A DNA stretch of 64,000 nt from an uncultured Alphaproteobacteria bacterium (GTDB lineage: Bacteria; Pseudomonadota; Alphaproteobacteria; JALCBB01), in NCBI GenBank assembly GCA_958267355.1, contig OY279575.1, forward strand, positions 291,726 to 355,725. Reading direction: 5' to 3'. The notes beneath the pieces are model-generated. The model did no database searches, was not told where the DNA came from, and was given only the letters and a program-made list of their open reading frames with translations. Positions 44,622 through 52,933 of this stretch are shown piece by piece. Numbering within the stretch: the stretch's first letter is position 1; the number at the start of each line of letters is the position of its first letter. Both the position numbers and the translations under genes were made by a program.

Positions 44622-44896
44622 GTTTGGCTGTATCACGCGGCGGATTTTATTTCTTATGCGGAGTCTATTAAAAGCTTGCTTAATCATTTCCTCAAACATA
44701 ATAGAGTTGCGTTTCATATATAGAGTTTTGTTTCATATATAGAGTTTTGTTTCATATATATATAGTTTCGTCTCGTTTCATATTTCTAGTTTCGTTTAAT
44801 TTCATATTTCTAATTTCGTCTCATATTTATAGTTTCGTTTAATTTCGTATTTGTGGTTTGTGGTTTTGGCTTTATAGATTTGCGCTTCATAGTATT

Positions 44897-45132
44897 CGTT
44901 TGCGGAATTAATTAACTTAGCTTTTATGTATTGTTTTAAAAACTTGCTTATTCATTTCCGCAAACATACAAGTATGGTTTATGTAATTATGGATTAGCTT
45001 TTCTTTGTGAAACTTTATTCTGTAGTCTTTAACAGAATATAGTTTGTGATTTAAGTCTTGCATGATTGTTTGCGGAGTTAATTAACTTAGCTTTCGTCAA
45101 ATACCACCTGTGAAGGTATGGGCTTTATTCCT
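44897..45132. repeat. 236-bp direct repeat, copy 1
   Basis: Matches 45260-45495 over its full length without indels and with few substitutions. It contains a 70-bp inverted repeat with GTTTGCGGAA / TTCCGCAAAC arms, the phrase AAGTATGGTTTATGTAATTA, and ends with CACCTGTGAAGGTATGGG. Confidence 0.92.
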
Positions 45133-45259
45133 ATACAGGCTTTGTTGCTAGACAAGTCTTATCGCTAGATATGCTTAATCGATCGGTAAGTCTTATGCAC
45201 CAAACAGGAAGCAGTAAAGCGGTACTAGCAACAATTATAGCGTTGAGCCATATGGGTAT

Positions 45260-45495
45260 CGTTTGAGGAATTAATTAACTCAGCTTTTATGCATCGTTTT
45301 AAAAACTTGCTTATTCATTTCCTCAAACATACAAGTATGGTTTATGTAATTATGGATTAGCTTTTCTTTGTGAAACTTTATTCTGTGGTCTTTAACAGAA
45401 CATAGTTTGTGATTTAAGTCTTGCATGATTGTTTGCGGAGTTAATTAACTTAGCTTTCGCCAAATACCACCTGTGAAGGTATGGGCTTTATTCCT
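45260..45495. repeat. 236-bp direct repeat, copy 2
   Basis: Second copy of 44897-45132, offset by exactly 363 bases. Its hairpin arms read GTTTGAGGAA / TTCCTCAAAC, so both arms differ from copy 1 in a base-pair-preserving way. A partial third copy of the right end (TTAGCTTTCGCCAAAT to TATGGGCTTTATT) is at 45781-45823, and the block GCACCAAACAGGAAGCAGTA recurs at 45196 and 45690. Confidence 0.92.
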
Positions 45496-45871
45496 GTTAT
45501 TCGTTTGAGGAATTAATTAACTTAGCTTTTATGTATGGCTTTTATATGCATCCCTGTTTATGGTTTTTATATGCATTCCTATCTGTAGTACTTGAAACAC
45601 ATAGTATTCGTTTGAGGAATTGATTGACTGGGCTTTTTCTTGTGATGCAAGTTTTATGGCTAGGCAGGTCTTATGCACCAGACGGAAATGCACCAAACAG
45701 GAAGCAGTAAAGCAGTAAAGCGGTACTAGCAACAATTATAGTGTTGAGCCGTATAGGTATCGTTTGAGGAATTAATTAACTTAGCTTTCGCCAAATGCCA
45801 CCTGTGAAGGTATGGGCTTTATTGCTGTTATTCGTTTGCGGAATTGATTGACTGGGTTTTTTTCTGGTGGT

Positions 45872-46420
45872 CTAGCCCTTGGCGTTCTGTTGATCTTCAG
45901 GACGCGGTACAACCCACTGCTCTGTGCCATCGGCGAAGACTTCGCGTTTCCAGAAGGGTGCATTGGTCTTGAGCCGATCCATCAGGAACTGGCAGGCGGC
46001 TAGGGCTTCGGCTCTATGGGGTGACGCGCACGCTACCAGCACAATCGGAGCCCCTACGGGCAGCTGTCCGACTCGGTGTTCTAGCAGACAGCCCGTGAGC
46101 TGCCATTGCTCCTGTGCTTGCGTGACAAGCCCGTGGAGAGCCGATTCGGTCATTTTGGGGTAATGCTCCAAGATTAGGGCTTGTATGCCTCCTACGCCCC
46201 GTACAAGCCCTACAAACGAAGCCACAGCACCCACAGCACCCACAGCCCCTACGGTATCTACTGCCCCTGTCGCACCCGTTGCCCCTGTCTCACCCGTTGC
46301 CCCCATCGTGGCTGGCGAGCTGTCTGTGGCTCCGCTACAGGAGTGCGAAAATTCTGCCAGTCGCTCGTAGGGATTCCACTCGTCTGCTACGCCGACAATC
46401 CGTGTGCTGTATAACGCCAT
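45872..46420 (-). CDS. moaE: Molybdopterin synthase catalytic subunit MoaE, with a repeat insert
   Basis: MoaE with MoaD converts cyclic pyranopterin monophosphate to molybdopterin. Conserved blocks are SFVGLVRG, LEHYPKMTE, LEHRVGQLPVGAPIVLVACASPHRAEALAAC and MDRLKTNAPFWKREVF, the last two carrying the active-site histidine, arginine and lysines. The 182-residue protein is about 30 longer than usual because of a Gly-Ala-Thr-Val repeat tract at about residues 38-68, encoded by GGGGGC/ACAGGGGC-like short repeats just before the first conserved block. No moaD is adjacent. It is divergent from hemB with a 54-bp gap. Confidence 0.93.
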   Translation of the reverse strand: MALYSTRIVGVADEWNPYERLAEFSHSCSGATDSSPATMGATGETGATGATGAVDTVGAVGAVGAVASFVGLVRGVGGIQALILEHYPKMTESALHGLVTQAQEQWQLTGCLLEHRVGQLPVGAPIVLVACASPHRAEALAACQFLMDRLKTNAPFWKREVFADGTEQWVVPRPEDQQNAKG

Positions 46421-46474
46421 AGCCTTTAGCCCTGTGTTTTAACCTGTGTTTTACTGCGTGCTATTCTCCCGCCG

Positions 46475-47506
46475 ATGACCGACACGCCCAGCAAGCCCAG
46501 CATAGCGGCTTTTCCGAGCCTACGAATGCGCCGCCTAAGAAGCGAGCCATGGATACGCCAGCTCGTCGCCGAGCATAGCCTTAATTCGTCTGATCTAATC
46601 CTGCCCTTGTTTCTGCGTGAAGATAGCTCCGTGGCGAGCGAAATCCCAAACCTAGACGGAGTCACCCGCCTAACTCCAGACCAAACCCTCGCCACCGCCA
46701 CACAAGCCGAGTCCTTAGGAATTCCCGCCGTGGCTCTGTTTCCTTGGGTGGCAGAAGCCGACAAAGACACAAACTGCACCCTTGCCCTAAACCCCGACAA
46801 TCTGGTCTGCCGAACTGTACGGGCTTTAAAGCAAGCCAATCCGAACTTGGGCGTAATCTGCGATGTTGCACTAGACCCCTACAACGCCCACGGACACGAT
46901 GGACTCGTCTCCGCCGATGGCACAATCCTGAACGATGAAACGCTGGCACTTCTGGCACAACAGGCTTTAACCCTAGCCGAAGCAGGAGCGGATATCGTAG
47001 CCCCTTCCGATATGATGGACGGGCGTGTACTAGCAATCCGTTCCGCCTTAGAAGGGGCAGGGCACAAGGACACAAAAATACTCTCCTACGCCGCCAAATA
47101 CGCCAGCGTCTTTTATGGCCCCTTCCGTGAAGCAGTCAATTCACAGGGAAATCTAAAGGGAGCTCTACAAAGCGATAAACGCACCTACCAAATGAATCCC
47201 GCCAACAGCGACGAAGCCCTGCGCGAAGTCGCCCTAGACCTAGCCGAAGGAGCCGATTTGGTTATGGTTAAACCCTGCGGCCCGTACCTAGATATTATCC
47301 ACCGCGTCAAGGAAACTTTCCGTGTGCCAACTTTCGCCTATCAAGTCAGTGGCGAATACGCAATGTTGCGCTCCGCCGCTAACGCAGGGGCTTTTCCTTG
47401 GCAGTCTGCACTCCTAGAAAGCTTACGTGCCGCCAAACGCGCAGGAGCAGACGCAATCCTGACCTATGGCGCACTAGACGCCGCTCAAGCCCTATCTGCT
47501 ACCTAG
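46475..47506 (+). CDS. hemB: Delta-aminolevulinic acid dehydratase (porphobilinogen synthase)
   Basis: HemB condenses two 5-aminolevulinate molecules into porphobilinogen for heme. The 343-residue product has the two active-site lysine regions, AAKYASVFYGPFREA and MVKPCGPYLDII (Schiff-base lysine), plus VAPSDMMDGRV. The metal-binding segment reads CDVALDPYNAHGHDG, with aspartates in place of the cysteines of the zinc enzymes; this is the Mg-dependent type known from Bradyrhizobium and relatives. The ATG follows CTCCCGCCG, a poor ribosome-binding site. Confidence 0.96.
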   Translation: MTDTPSKPSIAAFPSLRMRRLRSEPWIRQLVAEHSLNSSDLILPLFLREDSSVASEIPNLDGVTRLTPDQTLATATQAESLGIPAVALFPWVAEADKDTNCTLALNPDNLVCRTVRALKQANPNLGVICDVALDPYNAHGHDGLVSADGTILNDETLALLAQQALTLAEAGADIVAPSDMMDGRVLAIRSALEGAGHKDTKILSYAAKYASVFYGPFREAVNSQGNLKGALQSDKRTYQMNPANSDEALREVALDLAEGADLVMVKPCGPYLDIIHRVKETFRVPTFAYQVSGEYAMLRSAANAGAFPWQSALLESLRAAKRAGADAILTYGALDAAQALSAT

Positions 47507-47614
47507 CAACACAGGCAGTTCATAGTACAGACAGTTAGCGGTACAGCCAACGCACAACACAAGCGGCTAGCGGTACAGGCAACGAGCAACACAAGCAGTT
47601 AGCGGCACAAGCAG

Positions 47615-48691
47615 TCAGCGGTACAGCCTATCGCCTTCGCTTTCGTATAAGCCCGCATAGAGCGATGCAACTTCAGGCTCATAGCCGTTATATAACAGCG
47701 TCTCACGCTTGCCCTCCACGCCGAGCATACGCTCTTGGGCTTGGCTCCAACGCGGATGGGGTACTTCAGGATTTACATTCGCCCAAAAGCCATATTCGGC
47801 TCCTTGAACTTCTTCCCAAAAACTCACAGGGCGTTCAGCCGTAAACTCAAAACTGACAATAGACTTAATAGACTTAAAGCCATACTTCCACGGCACAACC
47901 AAACGCAAAGGCGCACCATTCTGCTTCGGCATCGGCTTGCCGTAAATTCCTGTCGCCAAGAAAGCAAGTTCGTTCGTGGCTTCTTCCAGCGTCAGCCCTT
48001 CAACATACGGCCACGGATACCACGCCGCCTTCTGCCCCGGCATCATCTCACGGTCAAGCAAAGTCGTCATACGCACATACCGCGCCGACTCTAACGGCTT
48101 GGCTAACGCCACCAGTTGGGCAAAGGGAAACCCCGTCCAAGGTACCGCCATCGCCCAAGCTTCAACACAACGGTGGCGGTACAATCGCTCTTCAAAAGCT
48201 ACCTGACGGAATAAATCATCAATCGCTAAAACCTGCGGCTTTTCCACCAGCCCTTCAATCGCCACTTCCCACGGACGAAGCTGCAACCGCTGCGCCCGCT
48301 TGTGAATACTTTTGCTAGAGCCAAATTCATAAAAATTATTGTAGGTAGTTGCAATCCGCTCTTCGGTTAACGCTCTATCCAAAACATATTTCTCATTGCG
48401 ACCCGCAGGATATAACGCCAAACTCGGGTCTTCAGAACTTAGCCCCAAATTATTTTGCGAATTATTTTCCGCCGCCTGACTCTCGTCTTCGCCACACGCC
48501 ACCAAAGCAGGCAACGAAGCCCCCAAAGCACCATAGACACCCATAGACCGTAGTAAGCGACGGCGATCGTGCCACACAGCTTCAGGCGTTGCTTCAGACT
48601 CAGGAATCCACCAACGCGGCTTGCCCGTCGGCACAGGCACAGATTTCCGCACAGGCACAGATCTGCGATTTTTTTGCATCCCCGTTTTCAT
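47615..48691 (-). CDS. msrP: Protein-methionine-sulfoxide reductase catalytic subunit MsrP (YedY)
   Basis: MsrP is a periplasmic molybdoenzyme that repairs oxidised methionines in envelope proteins. The 358-residue protein has a twin-arginine export signal (DRRRLLRSMGVYGALGASLPALVACG) after an unusually long N-terminal stretch of about 42 residues. It also has NNFYEFGSSK, the molybdenum-ligand cysteine in YRHRCVEAWAMAVPW (about residue 174), VPWKYGFKSIKSIVSF and HPRWSQAQERMLG, matching E. coli YedY closely. The heme partner MsrQ is not next to it. Short GTACAG/TTAGCGG-type repeats fill the gap downstream (47507-47614). Confidence 0.94.
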   Translation of the reverse strand: MKTGMQKNRRSVPVRKSVPVPTGKPRWWIPESEATPEAVWHDRRRLLRSMGVYGALGASLPALVACGEDESQAAENNSQNNLGLSSEDPSLALYPAGRNEKYVLDRALTEERIATTYNNFYEFGSSKSIHKRAQRLQLRPWEVAIEGLVEKPQVLAIDDLFRQVAFEERLYRHRCVEAWAMAVPWTGFPFAQLVALAKPLESARYVRMTTLLDREMMPGQKAAWYPWPYVEGLTLEEATNELAFLATGIYGKPMPKQNGAPLRLVVPWKYGFKSIKSIVSFEFTAERPVSFWEEVQGAEYGFWANVNPEVPHPRWSQAQERMLGVEGKRETLLYNGYEPEVASLYAGLYESEGDRLYR

Positions 48692-48798
48692 AGAGGCAAG
48701 TATAGCACAATTTTAGAACAGACGATTAAAGTTTAGACAAACCATAGCTCCAAAAATAATTCCTAGACTATTGCCAACAATTTGTGTAACAAAGCGCA

Positions 48799-49968
48799 AT
48801 GGAATCTATTCTACAAGGCGTTAAACACTGGCGTGGGATTTCAGTTCCTGTTTTGGTGTCAATTTTAACCGCCTATCCTGTTGGGCTCGGCATTGCCTAT
48901 CCTGTCATTCTTGGCGCACTGGTCTTTGAAAAAAACGGATACAGTGCAACCCTCAACGGCATCAGTATCGCCAGCTCGCTCTTTGGAGTCCTTGTTGGAC
49001 TCCCCATCGCCCTGCGCCTAACCCGCAAACGATTTTATTCAGCCCAAATTGTTTTAATCAGCTACTTCGTAGAAGCGGTTTTAATCTGCATTATGGCGAT
49101 TTGGTTTAATCCGTGGCTGTGGATTGTCCTGCGCTTCTTTGTCGGTATCTTCGGAGCCGCCCAATGGCTCTTCAGTGAATCTTGGCTCATCGCCTACGCG
49201 CCCGACCATCGCCGTGCCTTCTTGCTCGGCATCTACGGAGCCGTTATCGCCCTTGGCTACCTGACCGCTCCCGTTCTTGTTGCGCTCTTCGGCTCAGAAC
49301 CCGAGCTCATCGCCATCGCCGCAGGATTGTTTCTGCTCTGCTTTGTCCTGATCTACATTGCCCGCGAACGCCTGCCGCGTATGCCCCTAGCCACAGGCGG
49401 AATCATCTCGTGGAAACTATGCCGCGCCATGCCGCTCGCCGTAGTCGCAGCTCTAATCTCAGGCTTCGTAGAAGAAGCCGTGCAAGGCTTCACCCCCGTC
49501 TGGAGTCTCCGCAACGGCTGGGGCGAAGCAGGAGCCGCCCGCGCCTTAATCGCCTTCGGTATCGGCTCAGTCCTGTGGCAGTTCCCCATCGGCTGGCTGG
49601 CTGACCGATTAGGCCCGCGGATTGTCCTAGCCACCACCTGCCTTGTCAGCCTAGCCGTGCCACTGCTTCTAATACTCGCCTCCGACTCAAGCGGACTACT
49701 TTTCTTAACCCTGTTCTTCCTGTGGGGCGGGGCAATTTTCTCAGTCTATTCCGTTGCCCTCGCCGCAATGGGTAAAGACCTAAAGCTAGAAGAAATTGTC
49801 CGCGCCAATGGACTCTATATCGTCTGCTTCTGCATCGGCGTAATCATCGGCACACCCGTTATCGGCTACCTGATGGAACAGTTCGGCGCAAACGCCTATC
49901 TAGTCACCGTAGCCCTTGCCCCAATATGTATCTTGCTCTCCTTCCGCTTGCCCAGACGCAAGCTCTAA
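48799..49968 (+). CDS. Major facilitator superfamily transporter (YcaD/UMF-type)
   Basis: The 389-residue protein has about twelve hydrophobic helices in two halves joined by a short basic loop near residue 190. Landmarks include RLTRKRFYSAQ in the loop between helices 2 and 3, FVGIFGAAQWLFSESWL in the region of helix 4, and PIGWLADRLGPR in the second half. It resembles the small YcaD-like MFS proteins rather than sugar or drug subgroups. Substrate cannot be read from the sequence. It stands alone, convergent with pgeF 8 bases away, so the two genes share a 3' boundary. Confidence 0.85.
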   Translation: MESILQGVKHWRGISVPVLVSILTAYPVGLGIAYPVILGALVFEKNGYSATLNGISIASSLFGVLVGLPIALRLTRKRFYSAQIVLISYFVEAVLICIMAIWFNPWLWIVLRFFVGIFGAAQWLFSESWLIAYAPDHRRAFLLGIYGAVIALGYLTAPVLVALFGSEPELIAIAAGLFLLCFVLIYIARERLPRMPLATGGIISWKLCRAMPLAVVAALISGFVEEAVQGFTPVWSLRNGWGEAGAARALIAFGIGSVLWQFPIGWLADRLGPRIVLATTCLVSLAVPLLLILASDSSGLLFLTLFFLWGGAIFSVYSVALAAMGKDLKLEEIVRANGLYIVCFCIGVIIGTPVIGYLMEQFGANAYLVTVALAPICILLSFRLPRRKL

Positions 49969-49976
49969 CCCCCACT

Positions 49977-50834
49977 TCACACCAAACCAATCAGCGAAAG
50001 CATTCTGCCAAAAGGCGCAACTTCTCCCGCCGACTCTTTTGTTTGCACCTGTCTCTCGTCCTGCGCCCGCCGTGCCGAGAAGAATAGCCTTGCCTCGCCG
50101 TAGGTATCACGAACACAGCTTTTGTCTATAAAGCCGACTCCTGCCCGTAGAAGCCGCATTTCTACATAGCCCGCAAGGTCAAACACCAAAGCCCGACGAT
50201 TCACCTGCTCGGCAAAAAAATCTGCACTCGCAGAATCTTTCGCCAAAAATTTCTCGCGCATTTCTTCTCCGACTTCATAGTTCGGTGCCGCAATCGTCGG
50301 ACCCAAAGCCACAACAATATTTTCAGCCGCAACACCCCGTTCCTTAAAAGCCATAAGCGTATTTTCTAAAACTCCCGATAAAGCTCCACGCCAGCCCGCG
50401 TGGGCTATACCAACTAAGCCCGCATCTTGTGCCGCCATCAACACAGGACAGCAATCGGCTGTCAAAACTCCAAGCACAAGACTCCGCACAGAAGTCACTA
50501 ACCCATCAGCTTCAGGTATCTTGCCTCCCGATAGTTTGGTTTCATAAGCACGATCCATAAACCCATCCTGCCCCGCCACATCATCAACCACCACCACCCG
50601 ATTACCATGCACCTGACGCACAGTCGCCAAAGCCCGCACACCATCCGCCAATGCCGCACAAGCCCGCCGCCGATTTTCCGCAACAACTGCTAAACTATCG
50701 CCCGAAGACAAACCGCAGTTCAAAGCAGAAAAAACACCGCTACTCACCCCGCCCGTGCGTCCCGCAAAGCCGTGGATAACACCTTGCGAGGGTAGGGGCA
50801 TAGTCTCAGCCCGTAGTATTGTGATTTCGCTCAT
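49977..50834 (-). CDS. pgeF: Peptidoglycan editing factor PgeF (YfiH, multicopper polyphenol oxidoreductase fold)
   Basis: PgeF-family proteins hydrolyse aberrant L-Ser-containing UDP-MurNAc peptides and also show purine nucleoside and laccase activities in various studies. The 285-residue product has the metal-site blocks VRQVHGNRVVVV, LTADCCPVLMA and GIAHAGWRGALSG, and the C-terminal SCVRDTYGEARLFFSARR segment. A variable stretch near residue 245-275 is charged. It is convergent with the MFS gene and divergent from ctaA. The role is assigned by family. Confidence 0.92.
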   Translation of the reverse strand: MSEITILRAETMPLPSQGVIHGFAGRTGGVSSGVFSALNCGLSSGDSLAVVAENRRRACAALADGVRALATVRQVHGNRVVVVDDVAGQDGFMDRAYETKLSGGKIPEADGLVTSVRSLVLGVLTADCCPVLMAAQDAGLVGIAHAGWRGALSGVLENTLMAFKERGVAAENIVVALGPTIAAPNYEVGEEMREKFLAKDSASADFFAEQVNRRALVFDLAGYVEMRLLRAGVGFIDKSCVRDTYGEARLFFSARRAQDERQVQTKESAGEVAPFGRMLSLIGLV

Positions 50835-50844
50835 CTAAGCCACT

Positions 50845-51015
50845 CCGTACGCCTGCTTCCCTTTACGCCTGCTTCCCTTTACGTCTGCTTCACGCCTACT
50901 TCCCTTTACGCCCGCTTCCCTTCACGCCTACTTCCCTGCCTAAGCGTTTTTGCCTTACCCATTGCCTGCCCCTTACCTAGCCCTTACCTACCCCTTACCT
51001 ATCCTGTACCTAACT
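50845..51015. repeat. Pyrimidine-rich tandem repeats between pgeF and ctaA
   Basis: About six degenerate 16-17-bp units of the form ACGCCTGCTTCCCTTT run from roughly 50849 to 50935. They are followed by four to five CCTTACCTA-like units (about 50962-51010). The array fills the divergent promoter gap between pgeF and ctaA. No coding frame is apparent. Confidence 0.8.
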
Positions 51016-51025
51016 ATACCGAACT

Positions 51026-52246
51026 ATGCCGAAACTGCTCCCGTCTCGCGACTCTTCTGAAGACTCTTCTGGCGACTCCGCTTCCGCCTGGATACTTCTC
51101 GCCCTAGCCGTCGGTGTCTTCATCATGGCACTGATCGGCGCCATCACCCGCCTAACCGAGTCTGGGCTTTCCATTATGGAATGGGCACCCATAACAGGCT
51201 TTCTGCCACCCCTGTCCGCCGCCGACTGGCAAGCCGCTTATTCTCTCTACAGCCAAAGCGGCGAATTTCGCGCCCAACCCGCTCCGCCAAGCTTGGACGA
51301 ATTCCGCGCCATCTTCTGGTGGGAGTGGATCCATCGCCAGTGGGGCAGACTGCTCGGCTTAGCCCTGCTCGCCGCCGCCTTCTGGCTCTGGCACAGCGGC
51401 AGACTTACCGCTGATCGTGCCACACAACATGCCCGCACCCCTGACAAATCGCTCCTGTGGCTTCTTGTGGTGCTTTTTCTGCTGGGGCTATCCCAAGCCC
51501 TTGTCGGCTGGTGGATGGTCGCAAGCGGATTTTCCGACCGCACAGATGTAGCCCCTGTCCGTTTGGCTTTTCACCTAACCCTAGCACTTGTTCTTTACGC
51601 CTTGCTTATCAGAGCCGCTTTGCATCGGGCTCCGTGGCACCGTAGGCTTGCCAAAACTTTTGCCACGCTCAATGCTCCGCGCAAAACCCGCCTGCTGGCA
51701 CTCTGGCGAATTCACCTCGCCCTGCTTTTCTTACTCATCATCAGTGGCGCACTTACAGCAGGTAGCAACGCGGGCTTCATCTACAACACCTGGCCGCTCA
51801 TGGATGGCGAATTCATCCCGCTAGATTACACAGCCCCCGCCGCTCCGAGCTGGATAAGCAACACACTAGAAAACCCTTCAGCCATTCAATTCCATCACCG
51901 CTGGATGGCAGCAGCAATGGTAGTCTTAACCCTTATCCTTTCCGCTTGGACTTACATAAAAACCCAACGCGCAAACTTCGCAAGCACTCTATACATCTTG
52001 GCTCCTGCCATCGTGGTGTGCATACAGTTCATAACAGGAATCACAACCCTACTGCTCGCCGTACCAATCTGGCTCGGAGTCCTACACCAAGCCTTTGCCA
52101 TCGTATTGCTTACAACAACACTTTCTATCTTGGCTTTACTCTCGTCCGCAAAAAACTCCACCAAAAATACTGCTAAAAACGGAGCGGGCAAAAGCGGAGC
52201 GGGCAAAAACGGAGCGGGCGATGGGAATCGAACCCACGACACGTAG
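51026..52246 (+). CDS. ctaA: Heme A synthase, COX15/CtaA family
   Basis: CtaA oxidises heme O to heme A for cytochrome aa3 oxidases in the inner membrane. The 406-residue product has about eight helices and the type-specific histidine segments: GAITRLTESGLSIMEWAPITG, WWEWIHRQWGRLLGL, RLAFHLTLAL, SGALTAGSNAGFIYNTWP and FHHRWMAAAMV, all typical of alphaproteobacteria. After the last helix there is a tail of Ala-Lys-Asn-Gly repeats. The frame then runs antisense into the tRNA-Gly gene and stops there (TAG 52244-52246), so the last 11 codons are complementary to the tRNA 3' end. Confidence 0.93.
   Translation: MPKLLPSRDSSEDSSGDSASAWILLALAVGVFIMALIGAITRLTESGLSIMEWAPITGFLPPLSAADWQAAYSLYSQSGEFRAQPAPPSLDEFRAIFWWEWIHRQWGRLLGLALLAAAFWLWHSGRLTADRATQHARTPDKSLLWLLVVLFLLGLSQALVGWWMVASGFSDRTDVAPVRLAFHLTLALVLYALLIRAALHRAPWHRRLAKTFATLNAPRKTRLLALWRIHLALLFLLIISGALTAGSNAGFIYNTWPLMDGEFIPLDYTAPAAPSWISNTLENPSAIQFHHRWMAAAMVVLTLILSAWTYIKTQRANFASTLYILAPAIVVCIQFITGITTLLLAVPIWLGVLHQAFAIVLLTTTLSILALLSSAKNSTKNTAKNGAGKSGAGKNGAGDGNRTHDT
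52181..52219. repeat. Three 15-bp-period copies of the tRNA-Gly 3' terminal sequence
   Basis: GGAGCGGGC occurs at 52181, 52196 and 52211, each preceded by A-rich sequence. The third copy is the acceptor end of tRNA-Gly, plus flanking bases. The repeat looks like tandem duplication from the tRNA end into the ctaA C-terminus, where it encodes Gly-Ala-Gly-Lys units. Confidence 0.8.
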
Positions 52247-52284
52247 CTTGGGAAGCTACTGCTCTACCACTGAGCTACGCCCGC
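52213..52284 (-). tRNA. tRNA-Gly, anticodon CCC
   Basis: The 72-nt minus-strand gene begins GCGGGCGTAGCTCAGTGGTA and has a perfect 7-bp acceptor stem with CGCCCGC. The anticodon arm GTAGC-TTCCCAA-GCTAC gives anticodon CCC for GGG codons, and the T-arm has GGTTCGATTCC. Discriminator U; CCA is not encoded. Both neighbouring protein genes end inside it: ctaA from the left on the other strand and mobA from the right on the same strand. Confidence 0.95.
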
Positions 52285-52933
52285 CTAATACCTTTTCTAC
52301 CGCAATCAGTTCTTCAGGAAAGTTAATATTGGTGAAAGGGTCTAATCCGCCTTCGTAGGGAGTCTTCCACGCCACAGTCGTTGAACGCAACGGCTCCGTG
52401 AAGTGCGTAATCTTACGCACCCGCTCACGCACCAAAGCCCGAGTCAAAGCCTCAACAAGACCCACACGCCAAAGAGCCACGACAGGGTGAGTCCGTAGCT
52501 TTCCGTCTGTGTCTTGCGAAGCCGCCAGGACCACATCGCTTTCCGCAGTTGCTGGATAGAGCTTGGCAAGAAGATCCAAAGGCAAAAGCGGTGCATCACC
52601 CGGCACGGTTAACATCCATGGATACGAATTACCCTGTTCGGCAAAAAACTTTAGCCCCGCCAGCACACCCGCCAACGGGCCCATAGGTGCACCATCTGCT
52701 TCTGTATGGTCATCACAGATAACAGGCAAGTCAAAGCGCATATACCGCCGCGGATCACCATTGGCGTTAATGATGATTTCTTCCAGCTCTACCGTTTCTG
52801 CCTTCTGCTGTGCCAATCGCTCTAACACATAGGCAAGCATCGGCTTCGCGCCAAGTAGCTCAAGCGGCTTATCTACACCACCCATACGCTCACCCTTGCC
52901 TCCTGCTAGAACACAAGCCGCAACTTTAATCAT
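52256..52933 (-). CDS. mobA: Molybdenum cofactor guanylyltransferase MobA
   Basis: MobA transfers GMP to molybdopterin, giving the guanine-dinucleotide cofactor used by DMSO-reductase-family enzymes such as formate dehydrogenase. The N-terminal nucleotide-binding motif VLAGGKGERMGGVDKPLELL, the metal-binding LTVPGDAPLLP near residue 107, and NINFPEEL near the end are family blocks. The start at 52933 overlaps the fdhD stop by 8 bases. The last ten codons (LGGRSSVVEQ, a typical tRNA read-through peptide) lie inside tRNA-Gly on the same strand, so the mRNA must run into the tRNA. The 225-residue length is normal. Confidence 0.92.
   Translation of the reverse strand: MIKVAACVLAGGKGERMGGVDKPLELLGAKPMLAYVLERLAQQKAETVELEEIIINANGDPRRYMRFDLPVICDDHTEADGAPMGPLAGVLAGLKFFAEQGNSYPWMLTVPGDAPLLPLDLLAKLYPATAESDVVLAASQDTDGKLRTHPVVALWRVGLVEALTRALVRERVRKITHFTEPLRSTTVAWKTPYEGGLDPFTNINFPEELIAVEKVLGGRSSVVEQ

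Larger units (their letters stand above)
44660..45865. repeat. AT-rich hairpin-repeat island (CGTTTG(A/C)GGA family)
   Basis: The 1,250-bp gap between ychF and moaE has no convincing ORF. Forward cores CGTTTG(A/C)GGA lie at 44897, 45260, 45502, 45609, 45761 and 45832, with TGTTTGCGGAG variants at 45067 and 45430. Each is followed by TTAATTAACT or TTGATTGACT and a T-rich run. Reverse arms TCC(T/G)CAAACA lie at 44689, 44957 and 45320. Arms at 44897/44957 and 45260/45320 form 70-bp inverted repeats. A 24-bp-type tandem tract (TAGTTTCGTTTAATTTCATA) occupies about 44700-44860. The last core ends about 30 bases from the moaE stop. Confidence 0.9.

Noticed and set aside
44660..45865. CRISPR array
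   Set aside because: The repeats are unevenly spaced, occur in both orientations, have related rather than unique spacers, and no cas genes are present.
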